64,000 bases of DNA, taken from Clostridia bacterium (GTDB lineage Bacteria > Bacillota > Clostridia > Christensenellales > CAG-917). This document shows positions 32,574 through 41,434 of the stretch, piece after piece (positions within the stretch are counted from its first letter, which is position 1; every line of letters starts with the position of its first letter). The position numbers and the translations under genes were made by a program. The DNA is taken from assembly GCA_017553325.1 (NCBI GenBank), contig JAFZMH010000004.1, positions 1 to 64,000 of the forward strand. The letters run 5' to 3'. The notes under the pieces are model-generated. The model made no database searches and was not told the origin of the DNA. It saw nothing but the letters and a program-made list of their open reading frames with translations.

Positions 32574-33575
32574 TTATTTCGCAGCCTTCTTTGCTTCGGG
32601 TTTTGCTTCCGCTTTCGGTTTTTCGTCCGCCACGGTTTCCTTCAAAGACGCGAGGAGTCCCGTCACGTTTGCGAGGTCGCTCGGGACGACGATCTTTGTC
32701 GATTGTCCGTTTGAGAGTTGCTTCAAAGCGTCGAAACCTTCGAGCGTCACGTACGCAGCGCTCGGAGTCGCTTCGTTGATGAGAGTGATTGCTCTCGCTC
32801 TGCCTTCGCCTTCCGCGATGAGCGCGGCTTTTTCCGCTTCCGCCTGCATTATGCGCGCCTGCTTTTCTGCGTCTGCCGCAAGAACTCTTGCTTCCTTGTC
32901 CGCTTCCGCACGGAGAATCTTGCTCTCTTTTTCGCCTTCCGCTCTAAGAATGCTCGATTTCTTTTCGCCTTCCGCCTTCAAGATTGCTTCACGTCTTTCA
33001 CGCTCTGCACGCATCTGCTTTTCCATTGCCTCTTGAATGTCCTTCGGGGGCAGGATGTTTTTGAGCTCGACACGATTGATTTTGATGCCCCACGGGTCCG
33101 TCGCTTCGTCGAGGATGATTCTCATCTTGCTGTTGACGGTATCGCGCGAGGTCAAGGTCTCGTCAAGTTCAAGTTCGCCGACGATATTTCTCAAAGTCGT
33201 TGCGGTGAGGTTTTCAATCGCGTTGACGGGACGGTCTACACCGTAGGTGTAGAGTTTCGGGTCGGTGACAGAGAAATAGACGACTGTGTCTATCTGCATC
33301 GTGACGTTATCCTTTGTGATAACGGGCTGCGGTTTGAAGTCCGCAACGATTTCTTTGAGGCTTATCGGCTTGCTCGTACGGTCGATAAACGGCGCGATGA
33401 GGTGGAAGCCCGTGTTCAAAGTCCTGTGATATTTGCCGAGTCTTTCCACGATGACCGCCGTCGATTGACGAACGACGCGCGCGCAAGACGCAATGATGAT
33501 TGCCGCGAGTACAACGAGAACCGCAATGACGATTCCTGCAACCGCGCCTCCTGACAAACTGAGAATTACTGCCAT
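32574..33575 (-). CDS. SPFH/Band 7 membrane-scaffold protein (QmcA/stomatin type)
   Basis: The 333-residue protein has an N-terminal transmembrane helix (about 10-32), an SPFH domain (about 35-190: VERLGKYHRTLNTGFHLIAPFID, QIDTVVYFSVTDPKLYTYGV, WGIKINRVELKNILPP), a long charged coiled coil (about 190-265), and an Ala/Lys/Glu-rich tail. Proteins of this type oligomerise and organise membrane domains. The gene directly upstream encodes an NfeD protein, the standard partner, so the pair is probably one operon. The 51-bp gap contains a small TAAGGC/GCCTTA hairpin. Confidence 0.92.
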   Translation of the reverse strand: MAVILSLSGGAVAGIVIAVLVVLAAIIIASCARVVRQSTAVIVERLGKYHRTLNTGFHLIAPFIDRTSKPISLKEIVADFKPQPVITKDNVTMQIDTVVYFSVTDPKLYTYGVDRPVNAIENLTATTLRNIVGELELDETLTSRDTVNSKMRIILDEATDPWGIKINRVELKNILPPKDIQEAMEKQMRAERERREAILKAEGEKKSSILRAEGEKESKILRAEADKEARVLAADAEKQARIMQAEAEKAALIAEGEGRARAITLINEATPSAAYVTLEGFDALKQLSNGQSTKIVVPSDLANVTGLLASLKETVADEKPKAEAKPEAKKAAK

Positions 33576-33626
33576 AATTTACTCCTTTTAAGGCTAAGCC
33601 TTAATCTTAATTATATTTTGTGCGGA

Positions 33627-34094
33627 TCAGTCGTTTTCTTCCCCTTCCGCGCAAGGAATTGCGATGAGCTTGTTGCCGTCGACATCGACGATTTCGACTA
33701 TTTCGCCCTCTTTCAAGGTCTCGCCGTCTCTCGATTTGACGCTCCAAACGACGTCGCCGACTTTCGCTTGACCAAGGTCGTCAAAGTCGCTGGTCGCAAT
33801 CATACGCACCTTCTTGCCCAAGAGCGAATCGACGTTCGTCTTTAAGTCCTTGTTCCTCTTCATAAGTTTCGTGAGAGTGGGACGAAGCGAGAACAAAAGT
33901 ATGACGGAGAGTACGCCGAATATGATGATAGTCCCCCAGAACGGGAGCCCAGGTATAAAGGAGAGCCCTATACAGACCGCAGCCGCAATCGCAAACCATA
34001 TCGACACGAGTTGCGGTGTCATGACTTCAACTACTACGGATGCGACGGTTATCGCCGCCCAAACGCAAACGATGATGATTGTCTCGGTTGCCAT
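33627..34094 (-). CDS. NfeD-family membrane protein
   Basis: This is a 155-residue short-form NfeD protein: three hydrophobic segments (about 7-70), a linker, and a C-terminal OB-fold domain (LLGKKVRMIATSDFDDLGQAKVGDVVWSVKSRDGETLKEGEIVEIVDVDGNKL). It lacks the protease domain of long NfeD. NfeD proteins pair with SPFH proteins, as here. The OB fold is thought to mediate partner contact at the membrane. Confidence 0.9.
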   Translation of the reverse strand: MATETIIIVCVWAAITVASVVVEVMTPQLVSIWFAIAAAVCIGLSFIPGLPFWGTIIIFGVLSVILLFSLRPTLTKLMKRNKDLKTNVDSLLGKKVRMIATSDFDDLGQAKVGDVVWSVKSRDGETLKEGEIVEIVDVDGNKLIAIPCAEGEEND

Positions 34095-34184
34095 AAACTA
34101 CCTCCTGACAAATTTTCTTTCAATTTGATATTATACCACATACTCCCCGCATTTGCAATAAAAATCGTACGCGCGCACGAAAAA

Positions 34185-34212
34185 CAGCAAAAGTCCGTAC
34201 TTAGTACGGACT
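34185..34212 (-). terminator. Terminator of spoIVA
   Basis: AGTCCGTAC and GTACGGACT form a 9-bp stem with a TTA loop; a T-rich run follows on the minus strand. The 188-bp gap to nfeD holds nothing else clear. Confidence 0.75.
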
Positions 34213-34282
34213 GTTTTCTCCTTTGCAAACGGTGGTATAAACGTTTTGAACGGTTTTGACCTGCCTGCGATGAGGCTTTTCG

Positions 34283-35761
34283 TCAGAGCAAAATGCAAAT
34301 CACTCCGCCCTTGCCCTCGTTGACTATTCTACCCATCGTCTTGCGCATTTTCTGCTCTGCGTCGACGGGGATGTTTTGAATTTTGTTGTTAATCCCGTCC
34401 GCGACAAGGCTGGAAAGCGTTCTGCCGAAGATGTTCGTGTCCCAAATCGCCTGCTTGTCGCTCTCGAAATCTGCGAGCATACCGTCCACGAGTTCTTTGC
34501 TCTGCTGTTCGCTGCCGACGATGGGGCTGACTTCCGTCTCGACGTCCACGCGCATGACGTGCAAGGACGGCGCGCTGGCTCTCAGTTTGACGCCGTACTG
34601 CCCTCCCTGACGCAAGATTTCCGGCTCTTTGAGTTCGATTTCGCCCATAGTGGGAAGCACTACGCCGTAGCCTATGCTGTCCACCTGTTCGAGAGCGCTT
34701 CTCAACTTGTCGGTCTTTTCCTTGTCCTTGGCGAGGGTGCGCATACTGTTCAAGAGGTCGTATTCGTCCTCAAGGTCCATACCGCACTCGCGACTCAAGA
34801 CCTTGTAGAACACTTCGGCTTTCGGGGTGAGCGCGACGGACAGTTTGCCCGTGCCCGCGTCGATATTCACCGCTGTAGGCTCTTCCCAGTACTCCGCGCC
34901 TTCAAAGAATGCGTCAATCTTTTCGTAGTCCCTCATCTTGACGATTTGACCGCCCATATTTCTCACCGCAACGAGGAGTTCCTTGACTACTTCGTCGTCG
35001 AGCCCCAAGGATTGAACCCAGCGCGGGAGGTCGAAATCTACGAGTTTTACTGCAAATTCCAAAAGTATGCTCTCAAATATCTCGCTTATGTCGCTCTCGC
35101 TCAAATTCAAAGCGTTTTTCAAGAGCACGGGCGAGGAATACTTCTCTTCGAGTTCATCACGCAAATTCTTTGCGCTCTCGCTGTTTGCGTCCGCCACGTT
35201 GAGCACTATGACGAAGGGCTTTCCGCACTCTTTGAGTTCGGCAATCGCACGCTCCTCTGCCGGGACGTATTCCTCTCTCGGTATACCGGAAAAACTTCCG
35301 TCCGTCGTGACGGCAAGCGCAATCGTACTGTGCTCTTTTATCACTTTTTCCGTGCCGATTTCAGCCGCTTTCGAAAACGGAATCATATCTTCGTCCCAAG
35401 GCGTGGAGACCATTCTCTCCTTGCCGTCCTCCTCTGCGCCGAGCGCTCCTGAGACGACGTAGCCGACACAATCAATCAGCCGCATATTGACTGCGATATT
35501 GTCTGAAATCGGCACTCTAACCGCTTCGTTTGGTACGAAACGCGGTTGGGTTGTCATAATTGTTTTGCCATCGGCGGACTGCGGAATCTCGTCGATGGCG
35601 CGGGCGCGCTCGTCGGGGTTCTCGATGCCGTCGACAACGAATTGCTCCATAACCTGCTTCAAAATCGTAGATTTGCCCGTACGCACGGGACCGACTACGC
35701 CGACGTAAATGTCGCCGCCGGTGCGCGAAGCGATATCTCGGTAAAGGTCAAACTTGTCCAT
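34283..35761 (-). CDS. spoIVA: Stage IV sporulation protein A
   Basis: SpoIVA is the ATPase that polymerises on the forespore surface and forms the base of the spore coat. The 492-residue protein starts DKFDLYRDIASRTGGDIYVGVVGPVRTGKST (Walker A), carries PRFVPNEAVRV, RLIDCVGYVV and the middle and C-terminal domains that end in KGGVICILL. The ATG at 35761 is chosen for the GGAGGAG upstream. Its presence marks an endospore former. The promoter region resembles a sigma-E promoter. Confidence 0.96.
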   Translation of the reverse strand: MDKFDLYRDIASRTGGDIYVGVVGPVRTGKSTILKQVMEQFVVDGIENPDERARAIDEIPQSADGKTIMTTQPRFVPNEAVRVPISDNIAVNMRLIDCVGYVVSGALGAEEDGKERMVSTPWDEDMIPFSKAAEIGTEKVIKEHSTIALAVTTDGSFSGIPREEYVPAEERAIAELKECGKPFVIVLNVADANSESAKNLRDELEEKYSSPVLLKNALNLSESDISEIFESILLEFAVKLVDFDLPRWVQSLGLDDEVVKELLVAVRNMGGQIVKMRDYEKIDAFFEGAEYWEEPTAVNIDAGTGKLSVALTPKAEVFYKVLSRECGMDLEDEYDLLNSMRTLAKDKEKTDKLRSALEQVDSIGYGVVLPTMGEIELKEPEILRQGGQYGVKLRASAPSLHVMRVDVETEVSPIVGSEQQSKELVDGMLADFESDKQAIWDTNIFGRTLSSLVADGINNKIQNIPVDAEQKMRKTMGRIVNEGKGGVICILL

Positions 35762-35786
35762 AAACTCCTCCAACATTGACTATCAA

Positions 35787-35816
35787 ACCCTATGCCGACG
35801 CCTCGTCAAATATGAC
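35787..35816 (-). promoter_or_regulatory. Sigma-E-like promoter of spoIVA
   Basis: On the minus strand GTCATATT (35809-35816) and CATAGGGT (35787-35794) are 14 bp apart, close to the Bacillus sigma-E pattern (GHATATT, 14 bp, CATACAHT). spoIVA is sigma-E dependent in Bacillus. Confidence 0.55.
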
Positions 35817-35843
35817 TTAACGTTTCAAAAACGCCGTTGCCCG

Positions 35844-35878
35844 CAAAAAAAGCCCTCTCGCCACACCGCGAAAGGGCT
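35844..35878 (-). terminator. Terminator of the aminotransferase gene
   Basis: An 11-bp stem, AGCCCTTTCGC with GCGAGAGGGCT on the minus strand (one wobble that fits only that strand), followed by seven T. Confidence 0.85.
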
Positions 35879-35901
35879 CAACAATAATTAAATTTGTTTA
35901 A

Positions 35902-37176
35902 TTACTTTTTCTTGCTCAAGACCAACTCTATTCTTGCAATCTTTATCGCGGTGATGAGCACTTCGAGCGCCATATCCAAGTCTTCGAGAGACGGAACGCT
36001 CGGCGCGATTCTTATATTGCTGTTGTTGTCGTCGATGTGATACGGGAAAGCCGAACCTGCGGGCGTGAATATCACGCCGACTGTCTTTGCGAGTTCGACG
36101 ATACGCTTTGCGCAGTGTCTCACGTCCAAGGATACAAAGTATCCTCCGCGCGGTCTCGTCCACCTGACGTACTCGTCGCCTGCAAATTCCGCCGTCAAAC
36201 GCGCGTCAACGAGCTCGAATTTCGGACGCACGATGTCCGCGTGTTCCGCCATAATGCGCTTGATGTTGTCGACGTTCTTCAAAAACGCGACGTGGAGCGC
36301 CTGATTGACCTTGTTCGGGCAGATTTGACGAATTGAGAGATGTCTTGAAAACTCCACCACGTTCTCTTCGCTCGCGCCCATACACGCAATACCCGAGCCT
36401 GCGAAAGTGATTTTCGAGGTCGAAGCAAACGTCAAAATTCTATCGAAGGTACCTGCCTTTCTCGCGACGTCGAAAATGTTTTTCAACTTGTCGTTGTTGT
36501 CGTAAAAACCGTGAATGACGTAGGCGTTGTCCCAGAAAATTCTGAAATCGTTTGCCGCCGTCTTCATGGTGGCGAGTCTCTCCACCGTTTTGTCTCCGTA
36601 GACGATGCCCGTCGGGTTGGAATACTTCGGGACGCACCAAATGCCCTTTATGCTCTCGTCGTCGACCACCAAACTCTCCACCGTGTCCATATCCGGACCG
36701 TCGTCAAGCATCGGGACGGTTATCATCTCGATTCCAAACTCTTCGCAGATTGCGAAGTGTCTGTCGTAGCCCGGGGCGGGACAGATGAATTTGACCTTTG
36801 GAAGTTTGCCCCAAGGAGTATTGCCTCTCAAACCGAATTGCATTGCGAATTGTATCGCCGTATACATAAAGTCCAGGCTCGAACCGTCGCCGACCAACAC
36901 GTTTTCCGCTCTCAGTCCCAACAGGTCGCCGAAAAGTTCTCTCGCCTGTCTCAGTCCGCCGAGTCCGCCGTAGTTTCTGGCGTCTCCGCCCGAGAGTTCG
37001 TAGTTGACAACCGCCGCCTCTTCAAGCATAGGCATCGCAATCTCCAATTGCTCCTTTGCGGGACGACCGCGAGACATATCTATAGATATGCCTCTCTTGC
37101 CGATTTTGGAGAGTTTTTTCTGCTCGGTTTTGAGCATCTCTTCAAGTTCTTCCTTTGAAAAACCGATATAATCCAT
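35902..37176 (-). CDS. PLP-dependent aminotransferase (Aminotran_MocR / AspAT Ic type)
   Basis: The 424-residue fold-type I aminotransferase shows SGGDARNYGGLGGLRQARELF, GDGSSLDFMYTAI (PLP phosphate region), CPAPGYDRHFAI, WCVPKYSNPTG, the Asp/Tyr pair in FWDNAYVIHGFY and the Schiff-base lysine in FASTSKITFAGSG. The long N-terminus and spacing match the subgroup Ic aspartate aminotransferases, though the substrate is not certain. It has no helix-turn-helix domain despite the MocR family name. It begins after AAGGAG and follows der; TATAAT near 37239 may give it its own promoter. Confidence 0.85.
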   Translation of the reverse strand: MDYIGFSKEELEEMLKTEQKKLSKIGKRGISIDMSRGRPAKEQLEIAMPMLEEAAVVNYELSGGDARNYGGLGGLRQARELFGDLLGLRAENVLVGDGSSLDFMYTAIQFAMQFGLRGNTPWGKLPKVKFICPAPGYDRHFAICEEFGIEMITVPMLDDGPDMDTVESLVVDDESIKGIWCVPKYSNPTGIVYGDKTVERLATMKTAANDFRIFWDNAYVIHGFYDNNDKLKNIFDVARKAGTFDRILTFASTSKITFAGSGIACMGASEENVVEFSRHLSIRQICPNKVNQALHVAFLKNVDNIKRIMAEHADIVRPKFELVDARLTAEFAGDEYVRWTRPRGGYFVSLDVRHCAKRIVELAKTVGVIFTPAGSAFPYHIDDNNSNIRIAPSVPSLEDLDMALEVLITAIKIARIELVLSKKK

Positions 37177-37262
37177 ATTTGCTCCTTAATTCGCGCGTCC
37201 AAGCGTCGGCGCGGAATGGAAAACTATTCTCTTGTATTATATTGCTTGCGGAAAAGAAAACG

Positions 37263-38579
37263 TTATCTTTCTTCTCCGCCGTTTTCTCTTACGAGAAGGC
37301 GTATGGGCGTACCCGAAAAATCGAAACTGCGACGCATAGCGTTTTCGAGATAGCGCTTATAGCTGAAATGCATAATCTTCGGGTCGTTGACCTTGAGCAC
37401 GAAGGTCGGCGGTGCGACGGCAACCTGAGTGACGAAGAATATTTTGAGTTTTTTGCCGAGATACGACGGCGGTTCGCTTATTCTTATCGCGTCCCCGATG
37501 ACCTCGTTGAGAAGTCCCGTCGTTATTCTGCGGCGGCTGTTCTCCACCACCTTTTTGCAGAGAGGAAGCAGATTGTCGATGCGCTTTCCGCTCTTTGCGG
37601 AGACGTATGCCGACTCAAAGTAGTCCATATATTTCAAATCCTCTTTGAGTTTGCCCTCAAAAGTGTTTATCGTGTTCGTGTCCTTTGTGATGAGGTCCCA
37701 CTTGTTCATTACGACGATAGAGGGTTTGCCCTCTTCGTGCACGAACCCCGCAATCTTGACGTCCTGCTCTGTGAGTCCCTCGTTTGCGTCGCAAACGATG
37801 AGCACTACGTCCGCGCGTCTTACAGCCAAAATACTGCGAACGACGGAGTATCTTTCAAGCTCCTCCGTGACGGCTTTCTTCTTGCGCATACCCGCGGTGT
37901 CGATGATGAGATATTTGTCTCCCCCTATATCGAGCGGAGTGTCGATTGCGTCTCTAGTCGTACCCGCTATGTCGCTGACTATGCTCCTGTCGTAGCCGAG
38001 CAGTCTGTTTGCAATCGAGCTCTTGCCCGCGTTCGGCTTGCCGACGATTGCGATTTTTATGCGTTCGCTGTCCTCTTCGACGGGGTGAGCCTCGATGACT
38101 TCGCACACGGCGTCCAAGAGGTCGCCGAGCCCCTTGCCCTGCTCCGCGCTGACGGGATACGGGTCGCCGAACCCGAGCGCGTAAAAGTCGTAAAGGGTGT
38201 CCGTCTCGTTGTTGTCAATCTTGTTCACGGCAAGAATTACCGGCAAATTCGACTTGCGAAGGAAAGCGCACACGAGGTTGTCGTCCGTCGTGAGTCCCGT
38301 CTTGCCGTCCACGACGTAGACGATTGCGTTTGCCGTATCGACGGCTATCTCAGCCTGCTCGCGAATATGCGACCACATCTCGTCCTCGCTCTTGAGTTCG
38401 AGTCCGCCCGTGTCGATAAGGGTGAAGGAATGCCCGCACCATTCGCAGTCCGCATATATTCTGTCTCTCGTGACGCCGGGGGTGTCTTCGACAATGGAAA
38501 TTCTCTCGCCCACAAGGCGATTGAACAGCGTCGATTTGCCCACGTTCGGGCGTCCTACAATTGCAACCAAAGGTTTCAT
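37263..38579 (-). CDS. der: Ribosome-assembly GTPase Der (EngA)
   Basis: Der is an essential tandem GTPase acting in 50S subunit maturation. The 438-residue protein shows both G domains: GRPNVGKS near the N-terminus with DTPGVT, DTGG and NKID, and GKPNAGKS near residue 181 with DIAGTT, DTAGM and NKWD, followed by a KH-like C-terminal domain (KKLKIFFVTQVAVAPPTFVLKVNDP). AGGTGAT precedes the ATG. The 110-bp gap to the TfoX-like gene holds a 10-bp hairpin (GAGCGTTAAA/TTTAACGCTC, 38649-38683). Confidence 0.97.
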   Translation of the reverse strand: MKPLVAIVGRPNVGKSTLFNRLVGERISIVEDTPGVTRDRIYADCEWCGHSFTLIDTGGLELKSEDEMWSHIREQAEIAVDTANAIVYVVDGKTGLTTDDNLVCAFLRKSNLPVILAVNKIDNNETDTLYDFYALGFGDPYPVSAEQGKGLGDLLDAVCEVIEAHPVEEDSERIKIAIVGKPNAGKSSIANRLLGYDRSIVSDIAGTTRDAIDTPLDIGGDKYLIIDTAGMRKKKAVTEELERYSVVRSILAVRRADVVLIVCDANEGLTEQDVKIAGFVHEEGKPSIVVMNKWDLITKDTNTINTFEGKLKEDLKYMDYFESAYVSAKSGKRIDNLLPLCKKVVENSRRRITTGLLNEVIGDAIRISEPPSYLGKKLKIFFVTQVAVAPPTFVLKVNDPKIMHFSYKRYLENAMRRSFDFSGTPIRLLVRENGGEER

Positions 38580-38648
38580 ATATCACCTGAATCGATTTCG
38601 CGTCTTGTGATTATATTTGCAAAACGCAAAGTTTATCGTTGTGTTTTT

Positions 38649-38683
38649 GAGCGTTAAACCGCTTGTATTGCAATTTAACGCTC
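38649..38683 (-). other. Hairpin in the der leader
   Basis: GAGCGTTAAA and TTTAACGCTC form a perfect 10-bp stem with a 15-nt loop. On the minus strand it is followed by A-rich, not T-rich, sequence, so it is not a normal terminator of the upstream operon; a processing or regulatory site is more likely. Confidence 0.4.
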
Positions 38684-38689
38684 TCACGT

Positions 38690-38986
38690 CTATTTCTTGT
38701 TATTGAGGTCGAAGCACACTTTGAGCACCACGTCTTTGACCTCTTCCGCATCGTCTGTTTCAACGACGAGCATAGGCTTTGCGCCGTCGTACGGAAGTTC
38801 CTCTCTCATAGCAAGGCAAGCGAGCGATGGCGTCTTTTTCACGAGGAATCTGTCGTCGTAAACACCGCCGAACAGCACTCCGTCCTTGTAGAGCAAAAAC
38901 TCTCCCATCATATTTTTGTGGGATATGCCGTCCACTTCTCTTAACAAGTCAAGAATATAAATCAAATATTCTTTTGAACTCGCCAT
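38690..38986 (-). CDS. TfoX N-terminal-domain protein
   Basis: This 98-residue protein consists of a TfoX_N domain alone: MASSKEYLIYILDLLREVDGISHKNMMGEFLLYKDGVLFGGVYDDRFLVKKT and ELPYDGAKPMLVVE. In gamma-proteobacteria TfoX regulates competence, but single-domain clostridial versions are uncharacterised. It overlaps the stop of the DUF512 gene by one base, so the two are translationally coupled. Confidence 0.85.
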   Translation of the reverse strand: MASSKEYLIYILDLLREVDGISHKNMMGEFLLYKDGVLFGGVYDDRFLVKKTPSLACLAMREELPYDGAKPMLVVETDDAEEVKDVVLKVCFDLNNKK

Positions 38987-40263
38987 TATGCCTTTACTCC
39001 TTCGAGAAAATTCTTGACTGTACTAATCATATTGCTACCGTCGTGCGCAACAGGTATAATCGGAGCACCAAGTTTTTCTTGCAACTCTCCAACCCTGACG
39101 TTGTCGAGGAAGGTGTCGGAAAACTCACGAAGCATATTGTCGGGCAGTATCACGAGGTCGGAGCCTTTGACGTCCACCTGTTTCAATATATCGCTTGCGG
39201 TAACAAGTCCCGCAACGGTCACGCTGTGCCCGAAAAAATCGTTTACAACAGCGTGCACGACAGAGTGCGTCCCGAGTTTTGCGTCAAGTCGCTTTGCGTA
39301 TTCTTTGAGATACGGCGCGAAAGACACGCCGGTTATCATATCCACTCTGCCGCCGAGATTGCAGTCTTCAGTCTCTTCGAGTTCGTATTCAAAGTTATCT
39401 TTGAATTCTGCAAGCAGTCCCACGCCGTTTTCGATTTGGTCGTAGGTGCCGTAATACTTGCCGCCCTTGACGTCCACGTTCGCCTTTACGTAGTACTCGT
39501 CGCTGCACCAGCAAAAACCGCCGAATTCGACGTGGAGTTTTTCCACCATTTTGATAGTCTCGCGGGCATTTTGCTCGTTTACGCAGTTTAGGTCGCTGAG
39601 CCCGTTTCTGTGTCCCGTAAGTCCGACGGGCACGACAGCCACCGTTTCGACGCCCTTTATCGTGTGCAGTCCGCGAATACTGTCTTCAAGCACCTTGCCG
39701 TCGTTTATACCCGGTACGACGACGAGCTGGGTGTGCATGACTATTCCGTGCTCGCCGAGATACCTCATTTGGTCTATGAGTTTGACGGTGTTCGGGTTTT
39801 TGAGCATATACTTGCGAATTTCGTCGTCATAGGCGTGAACGGAGATGTAGAGCGGGCTGAGTTTCAACCTCACGATACGCTCTATGTCCTCGTCCGTGAC
39901 GTTGGTCATGGTGACGTAGCTTCCGCACATAAAACTGTAGCGATAGTCGTCGTCTTTGACGTACAAACTCTCGCGCATATTCTTTGGCAACTGGTCGACG
40001 AAACAGAATATGCAGTGGTTTTTGCATACCGCAGGTTTCATCTCGTAGTCGAAATCAAGCTCCAAACTCTCACCGAGTTTCTTGTTTACAAGAATACGTT
40101 TTCTCTTCCCTGCGCGAACGACTTCCGCTTCAAATCTCTGCTCGTTGTCGTAAAAGAGATAGTCAAGGTCGTCTTGAACCTTGTACCCGCCCAGCATAAC
40201 GAGGTCGTCCTCGACCTTGAAGCCTTGTCTCTTTCCGATTTTTCCGACTGCTTTGATTATCAT
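38986..40263 (-). CDS. DUF512-family radical-SAM-like protein
   Basis: The 425-residue protein has a PDZ-like N-terminus, a CKNHCIFC motif (CxxxCxxC, radical SAM cluster) followed by FVDQLPKNMRESLYVKDDDYRYSF, and a C-terminal DUF512 domain with ALV-type repeats (VTGVSFAPYLKEYAKRL). This family is restricted mostly to anaerobic Firmicutes and typically sits immediately before der, as here. Its reaction is unknown; the context suggests a role tied to ribosome assembly. Confidence 0.85.
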   Translation of the reverse strand: MIIKAVGKIGKRQGFKVEDDLVMLGGYKVQDDLDYLFYDNEQRFEAEVVRAGKRKRILVNKKLGESLELDFDYEMKPAVCKNHCIFCFVDQLPKNMRESLYVKDDDYRYSFMCGSYVTMTNVTDEDIERIVRLKLSPLYISVHAYDDEIRKYMLKNPNTVKLIDQMRYLGEHGIVMHTQLVVVPGINDGKVLEDSIRGLHTIKGVETVAVVPVGLTGHRNGLSDLNCVNEQNARETIKMVEKLHVEFGGFCWCSDEYYVKANVDVKGGKYYGTYDQIENGVGLLAEFKDNFEYELEETEDCNLGGRVDMITGVSFAPYLKEYAKRLDAKLGTHSVVHAVVNDFFGHSVTVAGLVTASDILKQVDVKGSDLVILPDNMLREFSDTFLDNVRVGELQEKLGAPIIPVAHDGSNMISTVKNFLEGVKA

Positions 40264-40294
40264 TCGTTCTTTTATACTTTTGATTGATTTTCAA

Positions 40295-41407
40295 TCAAAT
40301 TCCTATATAGGAAACAAGGAAATTACAGATATTGTCGACGGAGTTAAACTCCACCCACTTGGCGCCGTTTTCTGCTATCACGTCTGCGGCGTCCGTCTGC
40401 AAAAGCTTGTACATCTGCCCCACAACCTCGATATTCTCCTTCGCAGGAAGGCATAGCTCGCGCGAGACGAGATAGTCGACGTCGCCCTTCTCTCTCTCGT
40501 CGTTGCCGAGCACGATTGAAGGTATGCCGAGCTTGAAGCACTTGTAGATAACGGACGGGTCGTAGCGGGTGACCGCTATGTCGCAAACGGATATGTACTC
40601 GTCGATTTTGTCCTCGCTTTGGACGAAAACGACCTTCATATTCTGCACTCTGACCGCCATAGCGTTGAGCGTCTGACGGAATCTTTGATCCGCGCACACT
40701 ACGACGAGATTTATGATGTTGCCTTGGTCGAGCATAAGCTCGAAAAGTTCCTGCAAGCGGTTTTTGTTTTGCTTTTCACGCTTCAAACCGCTGTCTATGT
40801 TCAAAAGAACTGTCTTCGCCTTGAAAAAACCGAGTTCCTGCTTCAACGCCAAAATATCCTCTTTCGACTTTTTTTCGACGTCGTAAGGAAGCCCCATCGT
40901 CATAACGTCCTTCGACCTTACGCCCTCTCTCACCAAATCGGCTTTTACGTCCGCGTTTTCGACGAGCACGACGCTCGTCTCATCGTCGGGAACTCGCTTG
41001 CCGAGCGTAAAAGACGTGAGCATATAAAGAATTTGCGTGGAAAACCTCGCGCGCCTCTTTGCCTCTATCGCGGAATGATGCGCATAGGGCGTCATACAGA
41101 GAATATACTCCGGACGGTAGCGTTTTACGAGGTTGTTGATACGGTTGACGCGCTTTGACAAGGTCTTGAATTTGAATTTGTCGCGAAGCACGCCCTTGTC
41201 CTTCTTTTCGCGGAGATATTGATATTCCGCTCCGCTGTCCAAAATTCTGTCGAGAGTGGACGCGCGCTTGACCGAGCCGTATTTGTCATCGCTGACAATG
41301 ACCGCGTTGTGCGAGCCTATTTTCCTGATGCCGTCGGCGACGGTCTTGCTTGCCCCGCCGATTTCGTCTCCGGACGTAAGTATCAAAATTATCGGTTTTC
41401 TGTTCAT
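40295..41407 (-). CDS. Putative GT-B glycosyltransferase
   Basis: The 370-residue soluble protein begins ILILTSGDEIGGASKTVADGI, a glycine-rich start like MGDG synthase or processive diacylglycerol glucosyltransferases. It has a second Rossmann-like half (AKTVLLNIDSGLKREKQNKNRLQELFELM) with VVFVQSEDKIDEYISVCDIAVTRYDPSVIYKCFKLGIPSIVLG, resembling the nucleotide-sugar-binding region of GT28-type enzymes. Donor and acceptor are unknown. It lies 27 bp after RNase J and 31 bp before the DUF512 gene, so it is probably in their operon. Confidence 0.6.
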   Translation of the reverse strand: MNRKPIILILTSGDEIGGASKTVADGIRKIGSHNAVIVSDDKYGSVKRASTLDRILDSGAEYQYLREKKDKGVLRDKFKFKTLSKRVNRINNLVKRYRPEYILCMTPYAHHSAIEAKRRARFSTQILYMLTSFTLGKRVPDDETSVVLVENADVKADLVREGVRSKDVMTMGLPYDVEKKSKEDILALKQELGFFKAKTVLLNIDSGLKREKQNKNRLQELFELMLDQGNIINLVVVCADQRFRQTLNAMAVRVQNMKVVFVQSEDKIDEYISVCDIAVTRYDPSVIYKCFKLGIPSIVLGNDEREKGDVDYLVSRELCLPAKENIEVVGQMYKLLQTDAADVIAENGAKWVEFNSVDNICNFLVSYIGI

Positions 41408-41434
41408 AACAGTCTCCCAAACAAACTTTCGTTA

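Noticed and set aside
37155-38657. A 500-residue open frame on the plus strand opposite der
   Set aside because: It is a mirror of der's codon usage: der has all GTPase motifs and a ribosome-binding site, the opposite frame has neither motifs nor initiation signals.
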